Positions 12,596-21,500 of a stretch of 47,391 nt of DNA are shown here, piece by piece (the first letter of the stretch is position 1; every line of letters begins with the position of its first letter). The notes beneath the pieces were generated by a model. It was given only the letters and a program-made list of their open reading frames with translations, did no database searches and was not told the origin of the DNA. The translations under genes were made by a program, and so were the position numbers. The DNA is from Amanita rubescens (taxonomy: Eukaryota; Basidiomycota; Agaricomycetes; Agaricales; Amanitaceae). The stretch is taken from positions 1-47,391 of the forward strand of contig WION01000407.1 of the NCBI GenBank assembly GCA_015039365.1, written 5' to 3'.

Positions 12596-13775
12596 ATGCC
12601 TTTCATTGTCAAACTCAAGAAGGCCAACACCCTAACACTTGCACGTTTTGATGCACGGCCAAGCTGGGGAGATCTCGCCTCGGAAATCGCCGACCTGTTT
12701 CGCATTTCATCGAACCACGTCGGTGTTGTTTTCATCGACGAAGCCAAGAACGCTATTATTCTCACCAAAGAGCAAGAGCTTCAGTCTTTCTACAAGGCCT
12801 TTGATCCATTTTCTGGAAAACTCAAGTTTGTCGTGCAGGATCTGCAGAATCCTGATTGTGAGTCCGCTTCCAATTGATTGTCCCTGCTACCTATAATTCA
12901 TCACTCCTCAATCAGCCCCAACCACAATCGCTTCCACTTGGTCCGGTGAGCAATCAGCACCCAGACCGACTAAAATGGCTCAATAAATGGCTCAGATAAT
13001 AAGCTCACACTTTTCTGTTGGGTTCTCAATGTGTCCAACAGCCCTTTCGCCGTCGACATCAGAAAAAGTAAGACGGTGGATGACCTGAAGAAAGCGATCA
13101 AGAAGGAGAAGAAACATACGTTTAGTGACATCGACGCCGACACCCTCCAACTCTGGAAGGTGAGCGAAATCTTCTCCGTGCGGGTCGATGACATCTAATT
13201 TTCGGGAAGTTATCTCCACTTATTCCTTCTGTGGAAATTGACAAGCTTAGAGACGTTCAAAGCCCGCAGCAGATCCCAGGCTGCGACAAATTAAACGTTT
13301 TTGACAAATTATCGGAATATTTCTCCTTGGCTCCTCGCGGGCACCTCCATATCATTGTGGAAACCCCGTTTACACGTAACTATTCTCGTGATCTCTTTAT
13401 TTTTACCTAATTTCGTTACTCTTTTGTTTCCTCCAATCTTGTCACGATTTCGAATCCAACGACCCATTCATGTTCAATCTGTGCCGAATGACGATCGTCA
13501 ATCCCAGGGCCGCCCAACGCCCCTAAATATGAATATGTTCTCACGCCCATGTAATCCTTATATCCTACCACACATTATTCTCCTGTTCCTGTACATGTTC
13601 TCCACTATCACATTTTTTTCTAGGCTTCCATCCCTGATTTGGAGAAATGTAAGTACTTCGCGATCGAACCGGTAGCCTATTCATTTTGCAGAACATGCAG
13701 ATCAGTGGGATATTCGCCCTTACACCATGGTGCGAGGGTTTCTCACTTCAGGCATGAGCAAAAAAAGTTATGAGG
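12596..13775 (+). pseudogene. Crinkler-type gene copy 1: PB1 domain and Crinkler N-terminal header, 3' kinase part lost
   Basis: An ORF at 12596-12877 starts MPFIVKLKKANTLTLARFDA and continues with WGDLASEIADLFRI, VVFIDEAKNAIILTKEQELQ and KLKFVVQDLQ. This is a PB1-like ubiquitin fold with its acidic OPCA-type stretch. About 130 bases on, 13010-13160 reads TLFCWVLNVSNSPFAVDIRK, then DLKKAIKKEKKHTF and DIDADTLQLWKV, which is the Crinkler (CRN) N-terminal ubiquitin-like header. The header then meets an in-frame TAA near 13196 and a frame change. A tail, GHLHIIVETP, resumes in another frame (about 13345). Homology to copy 2 stops near 13775 and no kinase follows. No clean ATG or splice joins PB1 to the header. 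Crinklers are host-targeting or conflict-related proteins in oomycetes and fungi. Best read as a truncated, inactive copy. Confidence 0.7.
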
Positions 13776-13789
13776 CCCGGACAACTCTG

Positions 13790-14490
13790 CTCTGGGCTAT
13801 CCGTTACTACTGCTCTACGCTAATCGACACCGAGATAGAGCAACCACATGTCGCCTGGTTGCAGTACAATTAGCTGTCTAGAGTTCCTCCAACGTATGAA
13901 GAGCCAGAGAAACCCACTGCCAGCAGGTGGACACGTTAAGACAATGCTCTTTCCTTCCCCGCGTCACTAGCAGAGGCCAAAGTGAAGTAGGAATGTCCAC
14001 GTAAACGGTGCTTGAGAATAGCTGCATTCGTGCCGCCCGTGACAACGTTGAACATTGAACGGTAGTACTATGTTCCACTTCTGAAATGTCTAGTTTTAAC
14101 ATTTGCATCTAGAAGTAACCCGTGATATTTTTCTATCTAGTTGCCGTTCAGCTAGTCTCCGGGAAAGGTGCCAATCATCACTGCGCTCTCTTGGCATGTG
14201 CAAGTTCAGGTATTAGGGAAACGGTGAACGATTACGGGCCATTTACATAGGGCAACATGGCTTTGATAGGAAAACAACCAATAAGGTCATCACATGTCGT
14301 TGGTTTCTATCGTTGACGATGAGCTCAGATTTGAACTCGTTATGGATGGAGCACATGGAATACAGCAATACACCTAGTGTGTTATCTCAGCGCCCTGTCA
14401 CTAAAAGGCACGTTCAAGGCCAAACAATGTTGGTGTAGAGAGACCCGCGATTTTCACTGGACATCGCACGGTTTCTGTCTCAGCGATGAG
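13790..14490 (+). repeat. A repeat, copy 2
   Basis: Imperfect direct repeat of 11975-12520, starting GGGCTATCCGTTACTACTGC directly where the homology of Crinkler copy 1 to copy 2 ends. It carries an insertion of about 100-150 bp relative to the first copy (about 13900-14080). It has no coding gene after it. The order A, Crinkler head, A suggests an old tandem duplication of promoter plus gene whose second gene body has been deleted. Confidence 0.8.
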
Positions 14491-15561
14491 CTTGACGTCT
14501 GATCTCCCCCTTTCGTATCTATATTGAATTGCCAGATATTCACGTCAGGCGCTGTCTCCCAATTCAAGTCTCGGGCACAACTTGATTGTCATTACTCCAT
14601 TACACTTGAAATATACTTTATGATCGTCGCATCTATGTGCCAGTTGTTTGTTCTTCATTTCCGTCTCCGCTTCCCTCGCGCACATGGTACGTACAGGCAA
14701 GTCCATGCCATTGACGTGACTGATGTGCAGATGGAAGTCGATGGCAACGCAGATCAAGTGGGCGGCAGCGTAGTGCCCATGGCATTGTATAATGTCTGCA
14801 TGCAACGCATTAACGTTTGAAACATTGCTCCATGTTTAAAACGCACCCGTTAACAAACTCGACACCGAACCTGTTTCCACTACAACACTGACCGCCATCA
14901 ACTACTCCACTGCTCTCCCGTACTGTAGCCTTAATCTGGTACAACTCTTACACCAATGTCATTGGTCGCAGGCTGGTGTACATTGCCCATCCATCTTGAT
15001 CGTCACATCAATGAAAGGACGCAGGAACTATTCATTACGCATTGCAGTCCTCGCTCAAAATCTTCAGGGCGCTCGTCCACGGGATCGAGGAAGCCAGCAT
15101 GGGGGTAGAACCAGAGACGAATGGAAGGAATGAGTCTTGGAGTGGTTGGTGCTAGCCTTGTACCGGTACACTGGCACCCCAATATTTTAGTGAATTTGGT
15201 CTGTCATGGCGAGTTAGTAATAGTCACATCGACGCAGGTTACCCAACGGAGAAGTTATTATCCAAATACGTACAACTGGGCCTGAGTGCAACCTGGTTCC
15301 TGGGGGTCAGTGTCACCAGGTGCCACCTCGTGAACTTACAGTCCCTCAAGCCACGTCATAACTTGCTGTTGCCTGCTCTCTTAATCCAGAGTCCGGACAC
15401 ATCACTGCCTGTTGCCTCCAGTACACAATTCTTCTTGATTCACACTGTACCCATTGCATTTTCCTGTCATCTTTGGTGTACTTTTCTGTGGAACTGGCAG
15501 TATTTCCTTTTCAGCACCATCAAACAATCTCATTGTGATTCTAGCACAAGGGCCACCAACC
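14491..15561. other. Intergenic, nothing recognised
   Basis: About 1.07 kb without a supported gene. Small ORFs on both strands (for example 14524-14820 and 15330-15614) have no family resemblance and are not split by plausible introns. The right end would be the promoter of the GTPase gene. Confidence 0.5.
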
Positions 15562-18500
15562 ATGGCAGCTACAACTGGTGCACTATGTGTCTTAGCACTG
15601 CTAATCCTCAATGACTGACACATATCAGATCCAATGGATGAGACATGTCTTCAAATGCTCAGGGAACGCTATCTATGCCCACACTTTCGCATCCTTATCA
15701 TTGGGAGGGCTAATGCAGGCAAGACAACCATCCTTGAGAAGGTTTGTGGTGTAGCAAAGGGGACAAAACCCATTGTGGTATATGGCAAGGATGGTAAGTT
15801 AGTCTGAAATTTGTGCTTCCTTTGACTATTGAGTTTCTTGCAGGTAATCGGCTTGAACAGTCTGTGATTCATTTGATGCCATCACTTGAAGTGAGTGACA
15901 TAATGATGTGTGGATGTACCAAAAGTTCACATTATACATACAATGATGACAGAGAGGCCTGCATGATATTGAGCATCAAATTACATACCCTGGAAGTAAC
16001 TTTATCTTCCATGACTCTCAGGGTTTTGAGTCTGGTTCAACTGAGGAATTGGAGATTGCTTGGAAGTTCATTGAAAAGAAGTCTGCAGAAACTGAGCTGA
16101 AAAACCAGCTGCATGCAATTTGGTATCTTGCTTTATCCCTTTCCAATACTGACTGACCTGGCTTCATCTAGGTACTGTATACCAATGGACAGCCCTCGAC
16201 CCATTCTACCTGCAGAACTTGAATTCTTCAATAAAGGGACAGGCAGAGGTATGTCCTAATGAATTCATATCTCATCTTGTAACTTGTTGGTTTTGGAGAG
16301 ATTGTTTACCCTTAACTATGATTGTCACCTCCTTTCCATTGGCCAACTTACCACAGAATCTACTAGTACTGATTAGTAAACATCCCCTCTTCCACAGTTC
16401 CTTTGGTGGTTATATTCACTAAATTTGATGGTCAAATGGCCAGTGAATTTGTCAACTTGACTGATGCAAAGGATGAAGATAAGTGGGAGAGAGCCAGGGA
16501 AATTGCTGATATCACTTTCCAGAAAGTTTATCTTCCTAAAGTTTTGGATGCCAAATATCCTCCCAAGGCATATGTGCGTTTGGAAGGTGAGAATGATAGC
16601 ATTGATAGGATTTCTTCCTAAAAAATGGGAGTAATGTTGTTTCATAGACATGGACTTGCCAGAGAAGAATTGTGCTCAATTAACTCAGCAAACTGCTGAT
16701 GCAATAGATGATGACACCATACATCAATTGTTTGTTTCAACACAGATGAACAATCTTGACCTTTGTGTTAAATCTGCACTTCAGTGAGGGTTACATTCAA
16801 ATGTCACTTACTGACATTGACATTATTCAGACATGTTCTGAAACATCCAGATATGATCTGGGATGATGTCATTATCATAGTTTTTTCAAAATTTCCACAT
16901 TTCTGGGTATGAATTTGGGTCAAATTGCAAATCAGAATAGCAAAAATTGATGGCAACAGGTGGACAGGGAGGTAGGTGACCTTCAATGGGGTGATAAATA
17001 TTTAAAGTTCATCAGGAGGTAAGTCACACTCCAATGCCTCCACATAAAAAACAAGTTTAGTCATGCTTCAGATGGCAAATAAAAAACTGAGTGAAACACA
17101 AGTTAGTTGCCACAATCATTATCCAGGTTGGTGGTGCCAAGGTGTGATATTATTGATACCAGTGGGTAAGTGACATTTAACTAGCATAAATCTGATATAT
17201 GTATTGTCTTATGACCTGAACAGTTTGTGAGTAGTGCTTCCTTTTGTGAAGCAGGAGTCTCACCTCATAATCTACAGGAAGTGAGTGACATAGCTCAATT
17301 TTGATTTTGGTAAATGGTCTAATGTTGCATCATATGACCAATAGCAAGTGAGTTCAATAATCTATCATTGTAAGCATACTTGTCAATCCAGTCACTTGTG
17401 GACAGGGAGTGAGTGGCACAGCACTGTCTCACACCACATCTGACCTGCTTAAAGAAAGTAAGTATGTTGGTGCAGTTTATTGAACATAACTCAATGAACA
17501 ATGGAAAGTTGGTGACATACTGTTATCTGAAAGAGTCTCAACAAATTTCATTGGATTAATAACAGGAAGTAAGTGAGATTGAGTCCTTTCTGTCTGCTTA
17601 TAAACATGACATCTTGTCACAAAACAACAGACAGTAAATATCTCTCCTTTTCAAAGCCTCTTGATAAGCTATTGCAAACAAACAGGATGTATGTGATCCT
17701 TTGGTTCAGAGAAGTGAATTCATGATATGAAATACTATGGCAAAAGAGAGTCAGTGGCATTGTTCTCTTGGTTCCCAACTCATGATGCTAATTCCATGCT
17801 AAAAGGAAGTGTGTGATCCTGGCCACTCCACCAAAGGATAATTTGGATGCATTCTTTTTTTCTACAGATTGTGAGCAATATTGCAAATATTGTGAAATCA
17901 CATCCTTTTCTGTGAACATAGGAGGTTAGCGGCATGTCATGCTGGTGTAGTGGTTCAAAGATGACATTATCAATTTTTTGCCTATGGACAACAGTATGTG
18001 AGTAACATTGCAAACATTTCTAAAAAGCTATAAATTCAATGTATTTTTTCCCTATGACTGACAGGATGTGAGCAACATTGAAGATCTTAGTGGAAGGTAG
18101 TCTCACCAAATCTTTTCCTATGACCAACAGGGAGTGAGTGATTGCACATTGTGTGAAAGGCACTGGTTCATCACATCTTTTTCTATGACCAACAGGAAGT
18201 GAGTGACATTGCACATTTTGTGAAAATCATCCCATCTTCTTTTATGACCATCAGGTTGTGAGTAACATTGTACATTTTGTGAAAGGCAATCTCATCACAT
18301 CTTTTCCTATGCACAATAGGATGTGAGTGACACAGTTGTATGTCTTGTGAAAGGCAGTCTCATCACATATTTTCCTATGACCAATGGCAGTTTGTGAGTG
18401 ACATTACATGTTTTGTAAAAGGCAGTCTCATCATATCTTTCCTATGACCAACAGTTTGTGGGTGACATAAATGTTTGAAAGGCAGTCTCATCATGTCTTT

Positions 18501-21500
18501 TCCTATGGCCATTGAACAGGAAGTGAGTGACATTGCACATTTTGTGAAAGGCAGCCCCATCACATGTTTTTCTATGACCAACAGGAAGTGAGTGACATTG
18601 CATTTTTGTGAAAGGCAGTCTCATCACATCCTTTCCTATGATCAACAGGAAGTGGGTGACATTGCATTTTTGTGAAAGGCAGTCTCATCTCATCCTTTCC
18701 TATGACAAACAGAAAGTGAGTGACTAGTAGTGACAATGCCCATTTTGTGAAAGGCAGTCTCATGACATCTGTTCCTATGACCAACAGTTTGTGAATGACA
18801 TTGCACTGTTGTGAAAGAGGTCTCACTGTCACACCTTTCCATATGACCAACAGAAAGTGAGTGACATTGCATGTTTTGTGAAAGGAAATCTCATCACATC
18901 TTTTCCTGTGACCAACAGTTAGTGAGTGCCATTGCATGTTTTGTGAAAGGGTTGATTGCATATTTTCCTATGACCAACAGGATGTGTGTGACATTGCAGA
19001 TTTGGTGAAAGACAACCACATCACATTATTTCTTATAACCAACAGTCTGTGAGTGACATGGCACATTGTGAAGGCAGGCTCATGACATCTATTCCTGTGA
19101 CCAACAGGATGTGAGTTACTAGTGACATTGAACATTTTGTGAAAGGCAGTCTTACTAATCACATCTGTTCCTTGGACCAATAGGGAGTGAGTGAAATTTC
19201 ACATTTTTGAAAAGGCATTCTCATCACATTTTTTCCTATGACCAACAGGAAGTGAGTGACATTGGACATTTTGTGAAAGGCAGTCATCACAACTTTTCCT
19301 GTGACCAAAAGGAAGTGAGTGATATTGCACATTTTGTGAAAAGCAGTCATATCACTTCTTTTCCAATCACCAACAGGGAGTGAGTGACATTGCACATTTT
19401 GTGATAAGCAGTCTCATCACTTCTTTTCCAATGAACAGGGAGTGAGTGACATTGCACATTTTGCAAATGACAGTCTTGTCACATCTTTTCCTATGACCAA
19501 CAGGTTGTGAGTGACATTGCACATGTTGTGAAAGGCATTCTTGTCACATCTTTTCCTGACAAACAGGTTGTGAGTGACATTGTGCATTTTGTGAAACATG
19601 GTCTTACTGATCACATTATTTCCTATGACCATTGAACAGGAAGTGAGTGACATTACACATTTTGTGAACAGCAGTCTCATTACATCTTCTGACCAACAGG
19701 GTGTGAGTGACATTGCACATTTTGTGAAAGACAATCTCATCACATGCTGTCCTATGTATGACCAATAGAAAGTGAGTGACATTGGACATTTTGTGAAAGG
19801 GAGTTTCATCACTTCTTTTCCTATGACCAATAGGGAGTGAGTGATATTGCACATTTTGTAAATGCATCATCATCACATCTTTTCCTATGACTAACAGCAA
19901 GTGAGTGACATTGGACATTTTGTGAATTGCAGTCTGATCACATCTTTTTCCCATGACCAACTTCTACAGCGAGTAGGTGACATTGCACATCTTGTGAAAT
20001 GCAGTCTGATCACCTCTTTTCCTATGACCAACAGCGAGTGAGGGACATTGCACATTTTGTGAAAGGCAGTCTGATCCTATGACCAACAGAAAGTGAGTGA
20101 CATTGCACATGTTGTGAAAGGTAGTCTAATCACAATTGTTTCCTATAACCAACAGGACAAGTCAGTGAGTGACATACAAGTTGGACATTTTGTGAAAGGC
20201 AGTCTGCCAAAACTTTGAGTTCTATCACCAACAGTTTGTGAGTGACATTCCACATATTGTGAAATGTAGTCTAATCACATTGTTTCCTATCACCAACAGC
20301 AAGTGAGTGGCATTTCATCTTTTTGAAAGGCAGTCTGACCACATCTTTTCATCACCAACAGGAAGTGAGTAACATTGCCCATTTGTGAAAAATCTTTTCC
20401 TACCACGAACAGTATGTGAGTGACATTGCACATGATGTTGTGAAAGGTAGTATAATCACAACTTTTCCTATGACCAACAGCTTGTGAGTGACATTTCATC
20501 TTTTGTGAAAAGTAGTCTGATCACTTTTCCTATGACCAACAGGAAGTGAGCAACATTACCCATTTGTGAAAGGCAGTCTAGTCTGATCACATCTTTTCCT
20601 ATCAATGACAGTTTGTGAGTGACATTGCAAATTTTGTGAAAAGGCAGCTCATCACATCTTTTCCTATGACCAACAGGGAGTGAGTGAAATTGCACATTTT
20701 GTGAAAGGCAGTCTCATCTTTTTCTATGACAAAACAGAAAGTGAGTTCAAGTTGGACATTGTACATTTTGTGAAAGACAAACACATCTTTTCCTATGACC
20801 AACAGGAAGTGAGTGACATGATTGCACATTTTGTGAAAGACAGTTTCAACATCACATCTTTTCCTATGAACAACAGCAAGTGAGTGATATTGCAAATTTT
20901 GTGAAAGGCAGTCTCATCAAATCTTTTCCTACAATGACAAACAGAAAGTGAGTGACATTCGTACATTTTGTGAAAGACAATTTCATCACACCAAGTTTTC
21001 CTATGAACAACAGCAGGTGAGTAACATAATTTTGTGAAGGCAGTCTCATCATATCTTTTCCTATGACAAACAGAAAGTGAGTGACAAAGTTGTACATTTC
21101 AAGTTTGTGAAAGACAGTTTCATCCCATCTTTCCCTATGACCAACAGCAAGTGAGTGACATTGCACATTTGCAAAATGCAGCTCATCACATCTTTTCCTA
21201 TGAACAACAGCGAGTGAGCAACATTGCAAATTTTTTGAAAGGCAGTCTCATCACATCTTTTCCTATGACCAACAGAGAGTGAGTGACATTGCACATTTTG
21301 TGAAAGGCAGTCTCATCACATCTTTTCCTATGATCAACAGTTTGTGAGATCATTGCACATTTTGTGGAATTCAGTATTAATAATTATTATATATTTTCCT
21401 ATGACCAACAGCGAGTGAGTGAGATTGTACATTTTGTGAAAAGCAGTCTCATCACATCTTTTCCTATGACCAACAGAAAGTGAGTGCCACCATTGTACAT

